Position numbers and translations under genes: made by a program
The notes under the pieces: model-generated
Told to the model about the DNA's origin: nothing
The model's database searches: none
What the model saw: the letters and a program-made list of their open reading frames with translations, nothing else
Origin: Oleiphilus sp.
Lineage (GTDB): Bacteria; Pseudomonadota; Gammaproteobacteria; Pseudomonadales; Oleiphilaceae
NCBI GenBank assembly: GCA_006212045.1
Contig: PZPK01000001.1
Coordinates: forward strand, 186,001-250,000
Reading direction: 5' to 3'
Length of the DNA: 64,000 nt
Part shown: positions 53,547 to 63,955 of the stretch, piece after piece
How positions within the stretch are numbered: position 1 is the first letter of the stretch
Layout: the number at the start of each line of letters is the position of its first letter

Positions 53547-55373
53547 ATGTTTGGATTTTTTGAACGTCTCGTGGCGCCCTTCCCTCCGGAAACGCCAGAT
53601 CAGCCCCCTGAAGACCTGCGGGCTTTCTGCCTCCACTATACACGCGGCGTTATGCCACAACTGCTGATCATGGCTTGTCTTTCAGCCGCCATTGCCATCA
53701 TGGAAGTCACCCTGTTCGGCTTTCTGGGGCAATTGGTGGACTGGCTTTCCAGCAAAGATCCCGCTTCGCTCTGGCGCGATGAGGGCGACACACTGATCGC
53801 CTTGGCGGTACTGATTTTATTTGTGCTGCCGGGCACGGTACTACTGCATTCCAGCGTGATTCATCAGGCTTTGCTCGGTAACTACCCGATGCGTATTCGC
53901 TGGCAGGCGCACCGCTATCTGTTGGGTCAGAGTTTATCCTTTTACCAAAACGAATTTGCCGGACGTATCGCCACCAAAGTCATGCAAACTGCGCTGTCAG
54001 TGCGCGAGTCTGTAATGAAACTGCTGGATGTGCTGCTGTTCGTCAGCGTCTATTTTCTTGGGATGGCAGTAGTGATTGCGAGTTCCGATTGGCGACTGAC
54101 CGCCCCGCTTGTTCTGTGGCTTATCGCTTATGGATTGGTCCTGCGACACTTCGTACCACGGCTTCGAAAAATTTCAGCAAAACAGGCCGATGCACGCTCG
54201 CAAATGACCGGAGCGGTCGTAGACACTTACACCAACATCCAAACCGTAAAGCTGTTCTCACATGCCAGCAGAGAAGCAGATTATGCCCGTGACAATATGG
54301 ACGGTTTTCTGCAAACGGTGCACCCCCAGATGCGTATGGTGACGCAACTGAATGTTTCGGTATGGGTCCTGAATGCCTTACTGATTTTTTCGATATCTGC
54401 GCTTTCCATCTGGCTTTGGGCGCAAGAGGCCGTCACAACTGGCGCCATCGCTGTTGCGGTTGGTCTTGGGCTCCGACTCAATGGCATGTCGCAGTGGATC
54501 ATGTGGGAAGTCTCCAGCTTGTTTGAGAACATTGGCGCAGTGCAAGATGGCATCAACACCTTGGCTAAACCACGCGATGTGCAGGACCGACAAGATGCGC
54601 AAGCCCTTGAAATCAAAGCAGGGACCATCGAGTTCGATCGCGTCAGCTTCCATTACGGCAAAGGCGAAGGGGTGCTGGATAATCTGAGCCTGACGCTCAG
54701 GCCAGGTGAAAAACTGGGTATTGTCGGACGCTCAGGAGCCGGTAAATCGACGCTGGTGAATCTGCTTCTGCGCTTTCACGAACTGGAAAGCGGCCAGATT
54801 CGCATTGATGGACAGAATATCGCAAGCGTTCAACAGGAAAGCCTGCGAGCCCAGATCGGCGTCGTCACGCAGGACACCTCACTGCTCCACCGCTCGGTTC
54901 GGGAAAATATCGTTTATGGACACCCGCTAGCCAGCGAAGCAGATATGATTCGCGCGGCCAAGAAGGCCGAAGCACATGATTTTATTCTCTGCCTCAGCGA
55001 CCCCTCCGGCAGAACCGGCTACGAGGCCCATGTGGGAGAAAGAGGCGTCAAACTCTCGGGTGGCCAGCGTCAGCGCATTGCCATCGCCAGAGTGCTGCTG
55101 AAAGATGCCCCAATACTGGTGCTGGATGAAGCCACCTCGGCGCTGGATTCAGAAGTGGAAGCCGCCATTCAGACCAGCCTGTACAATCTGATGGAAGGTA
55201 AAACCGTCATCGCGATAGCGCATCGGCTATCCACCATCGCCGCCATGGACCGCCTGATCGTGCTGGATGAAGGTCGTATTGTCGAAGAAGGAAACCATCA
55301 TAGTCTATTGGCTCAAAATGGCCTGTATGCTCAACTGTGGGCACGCCAGTCCGGAGGTTTTATCGGGGAATAG
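53547..55373 (+). CDS. ABC exporter with fused membrane and ATPase domains (MsbA/ABCB type)
   Basis: 608-residue half-transporter. The six-helix ABC membrane region spans residues ~35-330. The ATPase has Walker A GIVGRSGAGKST, Q-loop GVVTQDTSLLHRSVREN, signature LSGGQRQRIAIARVLL, Walker B ILVLDEATSALD and switch His AIAHRLSTI. Length and opening resemble the MsbA-related exporters and multidrug half-transporters of gammaproteobacteria. The substrate is unknown. It is monocistronic, convergent with the GGDEF gene. Confidence 0.92.
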   Translation: MFGFFERLVAPFPPETPDQPPEDLRAFCLHYTRGVMPQLLIMACLSAAIAIMEVTLFGFLGQLVDWLSSKDPASLWRDEGDTLIALAVLILFVLPGTVLLHSSVIHQALLGNYPMRIRWQAHRYLLGQSLSFYQNEFAGRIATKVMQTALSVRESVMKLLDVLLFVSVYFLGMAVVIASSDWRLTAPLVLWLIAYGLVLRHFVPRLRKISAKQADARSQMTGAVVDTYTNIQTVKLFSHASREADYARDNMDGFLQTVHPQMRMVTQLNVSVWVLNALLIFSISALSIWLWAQEAVTTGAIAVAVGLGLRLNGMSQWIMWEVSSLFENIGAVQDGINTLAKPRDVQDRQDAQALEIKAGTIEFDRVSFHYGKGEGVLDNLSLTLRPGEKLGIVGRSGAGKSTLVNLLLRFHELESGQIRIDGQNIASVQQESLRAQIGVVTQDTSLLHRSVRENIVYGHPLASEADMIRAAKKAEAHDFILCLSDPSGRTGYEAHVGERGVKLSGGQRQRIAIARVLLKDAPILVLDEATSALDSEVEAAIQTSLYNLMEGKTVIAIAHRLSTIAAMDRLIVLDEGRIVEEGNHHSLLAQNGLYAQLWARQSGGFIGE

Positions 55374-55432
55374 CGGGCGCGTTAGCCCTATGGCGAATTA
55401 TTGCAATTGCGACCCGGTTACGACAACGCTGA

Positions 55433-56338
55433 CTAAGTGCGCTCCTCCAGATCGTCGAAGGCAACAAGGCGGTTACCGCCTCTGTATTTTGCGGCATACA
55501 TCGCCTGATCTGCCCGATCAATCAGGTTTTCCAATCGAAGGCAGCTACTGTTTTTCTCGGCCTGTCCGATACTGACTGTGACATGCAACTCGCCGAATTC
55601 CTGAGTGACCAGAGGTGTTTCGGCAACGGAGGTCAAGACGCGTTCGGCGGCGTGATGCCAGTCGGCATCCATAGACAGAGGCATAATCACTAAAAACTCT
55701 TCGCCACCGTATCGTCCGACGACATCGTAGGGTCGAATACAACGACTCACGATATCGCAGAAATGCTGCAGCATCCTGTCTCCGATATCATGTCCGTATT
55801 GATCGTTGACGGACTTAAACTTGTCGAGGTCCATCAACAGCACCATTAAGCGGATGTTCTCCCGCTCTGAACGCTGCCATTCTTTTTCCAGCTGACTCAA
55901 TATCATGCGCCGGTTGTATATGCCGGTTAACTCGTCATGATTGGCAAAAAACTGAAGTTTCGATTCCTGTTCCAGAATCCTGACGCCTGCGCGCAAGCGC
56001 ACCCTGAGCTCCTCGGGGAAAAAAGGCTTGCTGATAAAGTCGTCTGCGCCGGCTTCAATGCTTTTGACAAGATTGTCGGTACCCGTATTACTGGTGAGCA
56101 TCACGACATAGTAGAAGCGCTCGCTATCTGCTTTCAGCTTTTGACAGAGCTGGATGCCGTCCAGTTCAGGCATACGCCAGTCTACAATGACAAGGCGAAT
56201 TGATTTGTCATGAATGAGTGCCTCCCATGCTTGTTTCCCATCCTCGGCCTGCACAACCTCATACCCCCAGTCGGCGAGCGTCTTGGTCAGCAGTAAAACC
56301 GTTACCGGATCGTCATCGGCCACCAGCACTTTGGTCAA
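55433..56338 (-). CDS. Response regulator diguanylate cyclase (REC-GGDEF)
   Basis: 301-residue two-domain protein. The receiver domain has acidic pocket ADDD (8-10), phosphoacceptor Asp53 in IVDWRMP and Lys104 in SKPF. The GGDEF domain has the active-site GGEEF (211-215) and an intact inhibitory I-site RPYD (202-205), five residues before it. It should make c-di-GMP when phosphorylated and be feedback-limited by product. It starts 3 nt after the hybrid kinase stop, so the two are cotranscribed and are a likely phosphorelay pair. Confidence 0.93.
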   Translation of the reverse strand: MTKVLVADDDPVTVLLLTKTLADWGYEVVQAEDGKQAWEALIHDKSIRLVIVDWRMPELDGIQLCQKLKADSERFYYVVMLTSNTGTDNLVKSIEAGADDFISKPFFPEELRVRLRAGVRILEQESKLQFFANHDELTGIYNRRMILSQLEKEWQRSERENIRLMVLLMDLDKFKSVNDQYGHDIGDRMLQHFCDIVSRCIRPYDVVGRYGGEEFLVIMPLSMDADWHHAAERVLTSVAETPLVTQEFGELHVTVSIGQAEKNSSCLRLENLIDRADQAMYAAKYRGGNRLVAFDDLEERT

Positions 56339-56341
56339 AAA

Positions 56342-59300
56342 TCAATCCTCCAGGAATTCGGACAGTTCTTTATAAAAGCATTCTAGCTGAGTCTGCAGCC
56401 TTTGCCATTGCGACTGATCAAAAGATGCGCCCTTTGCCGTCAGCTCCAGTTCAAACTGTTTCAGTGCATATACCAGGTCCTGATGGCAAAGATTGGAAAC
56501 CATCCCCTTCAACTTGTGAACAAGTGTGGCGGCATGATCAAATTTCGCATCAGAGAGAAAGTCGACTATTTCCGACTGAAGTTGCGGGGCTAGTTCCAGC
56601 GTTTTCATTGCCACAGACCTCAAAAGTTCCGGCTTTTCTCCCGTGACCATCAGACTGTGTGCGTGATCAAACCAGCGCCATCTCTGTGCTGCAGCGGGAT
56701 CTTCACCGGATGGAGACTGCCTCCCTGTCTGGCTGCTCAGGGCACTAAAAACAGCCCCATTTTCGACCACTTTGATGAGTTGATTTGCGACAACCGGTTT
56801 CGTCAGGTAATCGTCCATGCCAGCGTCGATACAGGTTGCCCTGTCTCCGGCTAAAGCATGCGCGGTCAACGCAATAATTCTGCTCCGCGCCAGCCCTTTT
56901 TCAGCTTCGTACTGCCTGATGCGTGCCGTCGCCTCCAGTCCGTCCATCTGCGGCATTTGCACATCCATCAAAACCAGATCGAAAGCGTTGCTACAGTGCA
57001 AATCGACGGCGAGTCGACCATTAGTGGCAATCACCACCTCATGCCCACGCGAAGTCAGAATATCCGACACCAGACGCTGATTCACCGCATTATCTTCGGC
57101 CAGCAGGATTCTGCGCGGCTGGCTTGCCTGCGGCCCTTCCATCCTGGAATCTGCGCCTGTTTTATCGGGAAGCCTCACGAACAGATTGATCAAGGTATTC
57201 AGGACTTCTGACTGCTTAACAGGCTTCAATAAATAATGATCAATGCCTATTTGCTTCGCTTCGTTTATGTCTTGCTCTGCGCGCGATGATGACAGCATTA
57301 CCACTGCATCCGGCACCGGAAGCGCCATCTTCCGAACCATCTTGACGAGATCAAAGCCGCTGGCCTCGGGCATATTCTTGTCAATCAACATAATCTCAAT
57401 GGGCGAGCCCTGCCTGGCAGACTCTTCGATAATCCCAACTGCCTGAAGTGCCGATGTCGCCGATTGCGAGCTGCCCCCCCAGCCCTTGATCATATCCTCC
57501 AGCCAGCGCAAGTTGATCGGATTGTCATCGACCACCAGACAATGCTTCAGTTTTCCACGGAGTAGCTCCTGATGGTCATCCCCTGAGTTAGCCATGCCCT
57601 CGGGAAGACTCGCCTCGATAACCGGAATCTGTAAACGAAAGGTCGACCCTACTCCGGGCTCACTCTGCAAACTCAGCTCGCCCTGCATCAGATCGGTCAA
57701 ATGCGAAACAATGGTTAGCCCCAGTCCCGTGCCACCATACTTTCGGGTAATACTGCCATCGGCCTGCAGGAAAGGACTGAAAACAGCAGACTGCTGATCA
57801 GCATCAATGCCAATCCCGGTGTCTTCGACACTGATTTCGAGGATGTATTTTTTATCACTGTCCTTGCTTTTCACTGTGACCCGAACGTTAACCTCCCCCT
57901 GCTCGGTAAACTTGACAGCATTACCGATCAGATTGAACAGGATCTGGCCCAGACGTGTGGCATCTGCCTCAACCCAGGCAGGTACATCAGCGGAAATATA
58001 GTGATGTAATTCGAGATGCTTGCCATGCGCTGCAAGAGCAAAGCTTTTCATAATATCACCGACATGCTCACCCAGATCGAAGACTGTTGGGTCGAGTGAT
58101 AATTTTCCGGACTCGATCTTGGAGAGGTCCAGAATGTCATTGAGAAGTGACAACAAGGACCTCGCCGAACTCCGAACCATGCCAAGATACTCAGTTTGCT
58201 GAGCATTCAGCGCGGTCGTGGATAGTAATTCCGCCATACCAATCACGCCATTCATTGGGGTGCGAATTTCATGACTCATATTGGCAAGAAACTCTGATTT
58301 GGCGCGATTTGCCGTTTCAGCCACATCAACAGATTTTTTAAGCTGTTCCTGCTGCTCCCTGAGTTCGGTAACATCAAGATTGCCCCCTATCACTTTCAGA
58401 GGTTCGCCTTCTTCGTCAAGGCACACTGAAGCGTTTGCCTTAATGTATTTTATACGTCCATCCGGCATCAGAAGCCGGAATTCATAGCGCCACCTTGATT
58501 TATTCTGCACCATCAGGTTCAGTGCTTCTTCCGCTGCCCCAACATCGTCAGGATGCACGGAACTGCGCCAAAGATCATAGAGCAGCTGCTGGCCTTTTTT
58601 GTCTTTGGTTTCGTAGATCTCGTGCATCCTGTCGTCCCATTGCAGCTCATCGCTCTCGAGATCCCATTCCCAGATGCCCAGCCCGGCAACATCGGTAGCA
58701 AGCTCGACACGTTCTTTTGCCGCCCGAAGCTGCCGCGTTTGGGATTCCACCTGACGCTCCATTTCGCTGGCCTGATTTACTTTCTCAGTGACATCCATCT
58801 GGATGCCGACGAAGTGTTCAATCCTGCCACTTGCGCTTCGGATAGGTGAGATACTAAGGTTGTTCCAGAAATCTTCGCCATTCTTGCGGCTATTGAGCAG
58901 AACCATTTCAATACCATTTCTGGCCTGAATCGCTTCACGCACTTTTACCAGACCGGGCTGGTCCCTGTGCTTTTCATTCAGAAAGCGGCAATTGCGGCCG
59001 ATGATCTCTTCGTGAGGATATCCACTCATTTTTTCAAAAGCTGGATTGCAGTAGAGAATGGGTTGATCCCCTCGTGCGTCTGTTACGACGACACCTTCGC
59101 GCACAGAATCGAGAGTATTCTTGAAGATACGCAGTTGTTTCGATTTCTGTTTGAGTTCGCTCGCATATGATGCCGTCAAATAGGTAATTGTCAGAAGAAT
59201 CAGTAAATATTCCTGTGTCATCAGGCTGGTTAGAAGTGGGTCTTTACTGACAAATACTCCGTGCCCGAACGCATTCAGAATCAGGGTCAGGCCACCAAAC

Positions 59301-60025
59301 ACCGCTGTGAGCAAAGTCGTCAGGTAGAATCCTGTGCGCATTGCTGCCCATATCAATGGCACGCAGAGAATCATGGGCACCAGCCGGAGTTCCTGATTCG
59401 CCTGCGTATAGGGCAGGAACAGCAGTGCCCAGACAATGCCCGTCACAGTCGCAATCGTCCAAAATTCGAGATTGAGCGAATCACGTTTCTTTGCGAGCAG
59501 ACTACTGAGCAACGGCGTCAGCACCAGCATGCCGGCAGCATCACCAAACCACCACAGTTCGGCCAGCGAAAAATAATCCAAAGTGGGTGCAATCGCGAAG
59601 CCGCTCACCGCCGCCGAAACCAAACCAGCGAGTGGCGCCGAAACGAATAGGACGAGCAGTAAAAAAGAGACAATGGTCCGGGTGTTCCCCCAATCCGGAT
59701 CTTTGCCATGCGGTCGTAAAACCCTACGCAACAGGGAAGCCAAGATCAAACATTCGATACAGTGAGTAGCGGCGAGCATTGCCGCCGGCCTGAGGTCAAA
59801 TACAGAAAGCCCGGCGGTCACATGCGCAATGAATGCAACCAGCAGTAACCCCGGCCAAAGTCGAAACCGTGTATGCAGCATGGCTGCCAACAGAACGGCA
59901 TTGGACATCCAGATGATAGCCTTACCATCTGCAAGCGTTGTCAGGGAGAATCCTGCCAGCGCGCTTAACAGATAAAGCCCACCAACTCCCAATCCAATCG
60001 CAACACCGTTCAAAGCGGCCTCCAT
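56342..60025 (-). CDS. MASE1-LOV-PAS hybrid sensor histidine kinase with two receivers and HPt
   Basis: 1227-residue hybrid kinase. Domains in order: MASE1 membrane sensor (about eight helices, 1-290); PAS of the LOV type (303-416) with photoactive-type Cys346 in GRNCRFLN, and LLNSRKNGEDFWNN and HFVGIQMDVT; second PAS (437-555); HisKA with His585 (SHEIRTP); HATPase with Asn702, DTGIGI and GGTGLGL; receiver 1 (Asp882); receiver 2 (Asp1021 in LVLMDVQMP); HPt with His1170 (LVHKLKGM). A LOV domain binds FMN and senses blue light. It is cotranscribed with the diguanylate cyclase downstream. The other PAS ligand and the MASE1 ligand are unknown. Confidence 0.92.
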   Translation of the reverse strand: MEAALNGVAIGLGVGGLYLLSALAGFSLTTLADGKAIIWMSNAVLLAAMLHTRFRLWPGLLLVAFIAHVTAGLSVFDLRPAAMLAATHCIECLILASLLRRVLRPHGKDPDWGNTRTIVSFLLLVLFVSAPLAGLVSAAVSGFAIAPTLDYFSLAELWWFGDAAGMLVLTPLLSSLLAKKRDSLNLEFWTIATVTGIVWALLFLPYTQANQELRLVPMILCVPLIWAAMRTGFYLTTLLTAVFGGLTLILNAFGHGVFVSKDPLLTSLMTQEYLLILLTITYLTASYASELKQKSKQLRIFKNTLDSVREGVVVTDARGDQPILYCNPAFEKMSGYPHEEIIGRNCRFLNEKHRDQPGLVKVREAIQARNGIEMVLLNSRKNGEDFWNNLSISPIRSASGRIEHFVGIQMDVTEKVNQASEMERQVESQTRQLRAAKERVELATDVAGLGIWEWDLESDELQWDDRMHEIYETKDKKGQQLLYDLWRSSVHPDDVGAAEEALNLMVQNKSRWRYEFRLLMPDGRIKYIKANASVCLDEEGEPLKVIGGNLDVTELREQQEQLKKSVDVAETANRAKSEFLANMSHEIRTPMNGVIGMAELLSTTALNAQQTEYLGMVRSSARSLLSLLNDILDLSKIESGKLSLDPTVFDLGEHVGDIMKSFALAAHGKHLELHHYISADVPAWVEADATRLGQILFNLIGNAVKFTEQGEVNVRVTVKSKDSDKKYILEISVEDTGIGIDADQQSAVFSPFLQADGSITRKYGGTGLGLTIVSHLTDLMQGELSLQSEPGVGSTFRLQIPVIEASLPEGMANSGDDHQELLRGKLKHCLVVDDNPINLRWLEDMIKGWGGSSQSATSALQAVGIIEESARQGSPIEIMLIDKNMPEASGFDLVKMVRKMALPVPDAVVMLSSSRAEQDINEAKQIGIDHYLLKPVKQSEVLNTLINLFVRLPDKTGADSRMEGPQASQPRRILLAEDNAVNQRLVSDILTSRGHEVVIATNGRLAVDLHCSNAFDLVLMDVQMPQMDGLEATARIRQYEAEKGLARSRIIALTAHALAGDRATCIDAGMDDYLTKPVVANQLIKVVENGAVFSALSSQTGRQSPSGEDPAAAQRWRWFDHAHSLMVTGEKPELLRSVAMKTLELAPQLQSEIVDFLSDAKFDHAATLVHKLKGMVSNLCHQDLVYALKQFELELTAKGASFDQSQWQRLQTQLECFYKELSEFLED

Positions 60026-60663
60026 ATCAACATAAGTGTTCCACTACGAAGTCTAGTAGCGCGGCTGCAATTGTAAATGCGCAATCTTGAATTCGCTCAT
60101 GCGCGGCCAATCAGCACGACGTCGTTTCTGGCAATCCTGATCCAAATGCCAAAAAACAACGTTTTACCAATGATTTGAATCAGAAACGCAGCGGGCAATT
60201 TATCGCATCGGATTTTGCGAGACCAACAAACTGGCTCCGCAGGCGGTGCAGCCATTGTTTGACAGATCCGAAGTCCCGGACGGGGCGTGCTGTGGTTTAT
60301 AAACGGGCGACGAAATGCGCCCCGGACACCTGCGTTAAGACTTTGAAACAAACTGTCATAATTGGGTATATTTTTGCACTTGGACGAGCTATTCGCCAAG
60401 GCATCGACTAAGATTAATTTAGCTTCTGTGGAACTTTCATTATTGAAACTTTCTAAGAAGCAGGCAGCAAACAAGGCGCGCGTTAAGCATTTTTAAGGTT
60501 TAGTAAATGGCTTTGCGGCCGATTGAATTGAGTAAGGCCAATCGATCACGACCAAATACATTTGGTCTTGCTAACATACCCGATGACCCACTGAATGACG
60601 GATAACACCATTTTAGCGAGATAAACAAACATACGACCAAGATGCACTTCCAAAGGGGGCGAC
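60026..60663. other. Divergent intergenic region between hybrid kinase and prkA, 638 nt
   Basis: I recognise no gene: the 125-residue minus-strand frame at 60097-60474 has no ribosome-binding site or family. It carries both promoters. The notable element is the 18-bp palindrome at 60550-60567. A second dyad CGATTG (60520-60525)/CAATCG (60539-60544) lies just upstream of it. No convincing sigma-54 -24/-12 element was seen. Confidence 0.5.
60550..60567. promoter_or_regulatory. 18-bp palindrome upstream of prkA
   Basis: The dyad GACCAAAT-AC-ATTTGGTC has perfect 8-bp arms with a 2-nt centre. It lies 97 nt before the prkA ATG, a usual distance for an operator or activator site. No protein is assigned. 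Confidence 0.5.
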
Positions 60664-62586
60664 ATGAGCATTTTCAGCCATTACCAAGAACGGTATGAAT
60701 CCACTCAGCAGGAAGAATTTACCTTAGAAGAATATCTGAACATTTGTAAGTCGGACCCCAGCGCTTATGCCAGCGCAGCCGAACGCATGCTGCTTGCCAT
60801 TGGTGAGCCAGAACTTTTAGACACCTCGAAAGACCCACGCCTCAGTCGAATATTCTCCAACAAAGTAATCAAGCGCTATCCTGAATTCGATGAATTCTAT
60901 GGTATGGAAGAATGCGTCGAACAGATCGTCTCGTTTTTCAAACATTCTGCGCAAGGCCTGGAAGAAAAGAAACAGATTTTGTATCTGCTGGGTCCGGTAG
61001 GCGGGGGCAAATCGTCGTTAGCTGAAAAGCTGAAGGCCCTGATGCAAAAAGTACCTTTCTATGCCATCAAGGATTCCCCGGTAAACGAAAGCCCCCTATC
61101 GCTGTTTGATGCGACCGAAGATGCAGAAATACTAGAGCAGGAATACGGAATTCCGCGGCGCTACCTGGGAGCGATCATGTCCCCTTGGGCCGTCAAGCGG
61201 CTGCATGAGTACGGCGGCGATATCAGCAAGTTCAAGATCGTGAAGTTGTGGCCATCGATTCTTGATCAGGTGGCCATTGCCAAAACAGAACCGGGCGATG
61301 AGAACAATCAGGATATCTCGTCTCTGGTGGGTAAGGTCAATATCCGGATGTTGGAGGAATATGCCCAGCATGATCCTGATGCCTACAGTTTCAGCGGCGG
61401 GCTTTGCCGGGCCAACCAGGGCTTACTTGAATTTGTCGAGATGTTCAAGGCGCCTATTAAGGTCCTGCACCCTCTGTTGACCGCTACACAGGAAGGAAAT
61501 TACAACCCCACCGAAGGAATGAGTGCGATCCCCTTTGAAGGCGTGATTCTGGCGCACTCGAACGAATCAGAGTGGCAAAGTTTCAGAAACAACAAGAATA
61601 ACGAGGCGTTTCTGGACCGTATTTCGATCGTCAAGGTGCCCTATTGTGTCAGGGTGACCGAAGAAATCCAGATTTACGAGAAACTGCTCGCTAACAGCTC
61701 ACTGGCGAAAGCGAGTTGCGCCCCTGATACGCTCAACATGCTGGCGCAATTTTCAGTACTCTCGCGGTTGAAAGAGACTGAAAATTCAAGCATTTATTCC
61801 AAAATGAAAGTTTACGACGGGCAAAACATCAAGGATACAGACCCGAAAGCCAAGTCGATTCAGGAATATCGCGATAATGCTGGCGTCAATGAAGGTATGG
61901 ACGGTCTTTCAACGCGCTTTGCCTTCAAGATTCTATCCAAGGTTTTCAATTTCGACACCTCCGAAATTGCCGCCAACCCAGTGCATCTGCTTTATGTTCT
62001 GGAACGGCAAATCGAACAGGAACAGTTCCCTCAGGAAATAGCAGACCAGTATCTTCGCTTCATCAAGGAATTTTTGGCGCCACACTATGTCGAGTTTATC
62101 GGCAAGGAAATACAGACCGCGTATCTCGAATCCTATTCGGAGTATGGTCAGAATATTTTCGACCGCTACGTCACCTATGCTGATTTCTGGATTCAGGATC
62201 AGGAATACAGAGACCCCGAAACCGGGGAGATTTTTGACCGCGCTGCGATCAACGAAGAGCTGGAGAAAATCGAAAAACCTGCAGGCATCAGCAATCCAAA
62301 AGACTTCCGGAACGAAATCGTCAATTTCATGCTCCGCGCCAGGGCCAACAATAATGGTAACAATCCATCCTGGCTCAGCTATGAGAAGCTACGTACGGTA
62401 ATTGAGAAGAAAATGTTCTCGAACACCGAGGACCTGCTTCCGGTGATCTCCTTCAATGCGAAGAGCTCAAATGACGACCAGCGCAAGCACGAAGAGTTCG
62501 TGAAACGCATGACCGAACGAGGCTACACCGAGAAACAGGTGCGACTGCTTGCGGAATGGTACTTGAGAGTCAGGAAATCACAATAA
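60664..62586 (+). CDS. prkA: PrkA/YeaG serine protein kinase
   Basis: 640-residue AAA+-like protein, the length of E. coli YeaG (644). The N-terminal AAA domain has Walker A GPVGGGKSS (Lys116), and the C-terminal PrkA kinase-like domain occupies the second half (ATQEGNYNPTEGMSAIPFEGV, HSNESEWQSF and EFLAPHYVEFIGKEIQTAYLE, read in pieces). E. coli YeaG acts in nitrogen-starvation and stationary-phase adaptation. GGGGG lies 4 nt before the ATG. It heads the conserved prkA-yeaH-spoVR cluster, with an 85-nt gap to yeaH. Confidence 0.95.
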   Translation: MSIFSHYQERYESTQQEEFTLEEYLNICKSDPSAYASAAERMLLAIGEPELLDTSKDPRLSRIFSNKVIKRYPEFDEFYGMEECVEQIVSFFKHSAQGLEEKKQILYLLGPVGGGKSSLAEKLKALMQKVPFYAIKDSPVNESPLSLFDATEDAEILEQEYGIPRRYLGAIMSPWAVKRLHEYGGDISKFKIVKLWPSILDQVAIAKTEPGDENNQDISSLVGKVNIRMLEEYAQHDPDAYSFSGGLCRANQGLLEFVEMFKAPIKVLHPLLTATQEGNYNPTEGMSAIPFEGVILAHSNESEWQSFRNNKNNEAFLDRISIVKVPYCVRVTEEIQIYEKLLANSSLAKASCAPDTLNMLAQFSVLSRLKETENSSIYSKMKVYDGQNIKDTDPKAKSIQEYRDNAGVNEGMDGLSTRFAFKILSKVFNFDTSEIAANPVHLLYVLERQIEQEQFPQEIADQYLRFIKEFLAPHYVEFIGKEIQTAYLESYSEYGQNIFDRYVTYADFWIQDQEYRDPETGEIFDRAAINEELEKIEKPAGISNPKDFRNEIVNFMLRARANNNGNNPSWLSYEKLRTVIEKKMFSNTEDLLPVISFNAKSSNDDQRKHEEFVKRMTERGYTEKQVRLLAEWYLRVRKSQ

Positions 62587-62671
62587 GCAGACAGGAGAAA
62601 GCAGCAGACGGCGCCGAAGCCGGAAGAATCATCAGATACCGGCCGAAAGGCTGGTCGATTGAGGAGTTCAG

Positions 62672-63955
62672 ATGGGCATCACCCACATTGTCGACAGGCG
62701 ACTGAATGGCAAGAACAAGAGCACAGTTAATCGTGAACGGTTCCTGCGTCGCTATCGCAAACATATCAAAAAAGCGGTATCAGATGCTGTCGGTGAGCGC
62801 AGCATCACAGATATGGACCGGGGTGAAAGCATCGGCATCCCCACCAAGGACATCAGCGAACCGGTATTCCGTCAGGGTCAGGGTGGCGTTAAGGAAATGG
62901 TACACCCTGGCAACAAGGAATTCGCAACGGGAGACGCTCTACCTCGCCCGCCTTCGGGTGGCCAGGGTCAAGGCGCCGGACAGGGCGACGCGAGTGATTC
63001 CGGTGAAGGCATCGATGAATTTGTGTTCCAGATCTCCCAGGATGAGTTCCTGGACTTCATGTTTGAGGACCTTGAGCTCCCCAATCTGGTCAAGAAACAG
63101 CTGAAAGAAGCGGACAGCTTCAAATATGCCCGCGCTGGGTATGCCAACGAGGGAACACCCGCCAAAATCAACATTGTCAGGTCCTTGCGGGGAGCTTACG
63201 CACGCCGGCTTGCGCTTTCCGGAAAAACACGGGAAAACATCAAGGCCCGGGAACAGGAACTGGCCAGACTGGAGCAACACCCCGAGGAACACAGCGCCCA
63301 GATCCACTCGCTCAAAGAAGAATTAGCGAGACTGGAGAAGCGCCTCAAGAACATTCCCTGGATTGACGAATTTGATCTGAAGTACAACCAATATCTAAAG
63401 CAGCCAAATCCCAGTACCAGCGCCGTCATGTTCTGTCTGATGGATGTTTCCGGCTCAATGAGCCAGATGCACAAGGATATTGCCAAACGTTTCTACATCC
63501 TGCTCTACCTGTTCCTCAAGCGTAACTACCAGAAGATCGAAGTTGTTTTTATTCGACATCACACGAGCGCCAAAGAAGTCAATGAAGAAGAATTCTTCTA
63601 CTCGCGCGAAACCGGTGGCACCATCGTATCGAGTGCGCTCAAGCTGATGGATGAGATCATGCGCGAGCGTTACCCGACCGCCGACTGGAATATCTACGCG
63701 GCGCAGGCATCGGATGGGGATAACTGGAACGACGACTCCCCCTTGTGCAACCAGTTGCTGAAGGAAAAAATTCTGCCTTATGTTCAGTACTATTCCTATA
63801 TCGAAATCACACCGCATGAACACCAGATGCTGTGGCACGAGCTGGAAAAACTGAAAGAGCCTTTTAGTGATAACTTCGCCATGCAGCAAATTACTGAAGC
63901 CTCCGAAATCTACCCTGTCTTTCGGGAATTGTTTCAACGGAGGGCGACGGCGTGA
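62672..63955 (+). CDS. yeaH: YeaH/DUF444 family protein with VWA domain
   Basis: 427-residue protein, matching E. coli YeaH (427). It has a basic N-terminus ([20 protein letters not shown]), a glycine-rich linker ([20 protein letters not shown]) and a C-terminal von Willebrand A-like domain with MIDAS motif DVSGSMS. The function is unknown; it acts with PrkA in stress adaptation. GAGGAG lies 7 nt before the ATG. Its TGA overlaps the spoVR GTG (GTGA), showing translational coupling. Confidence 0.95.
   Translation: MGITHIVDRRLNGKNKSTVNRERFLRRYRKHIKKAVSDAVGERSITDMDRGESIGIPTKDISEPVFRQGQGGVKEMVHPGNKEFATGDALPRPPSGGQGQGAGQGDASDSGEGIDEFVFQISQDEFLDFMFEDLELPNLVKKQLKEADSFKYARAGYANEGTPAKINIVRSLRGAYARRLALSGKTRENIKAREQELARLEQHPEEHSAQIHSLKEELARLEKRLKNIPWIDEFDLKYNQYLKQPNPSTSAVMFCLMDVSGSMSQMHKDIAKRFYILLYLFLKRNYQKIEVVFIRHHTSAKEVNEEEFFYSRETGGTIVSSALKLMDEIMRERYPTADWNIYAAQASDGDNWNDDSPLCNQLLKEKILPYVQYYSYIEITPHEHQMLWHELEKLKEPFSDNFAMQQITEASEIYPVFRELFQRRATA

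Noticed and set aside
60097-60474. 125-residue minus-strand frame upstream of prkA
   Set aside because: No ribosome-binding site, no recognisable domain and an irregular composition; treated as non-coding.
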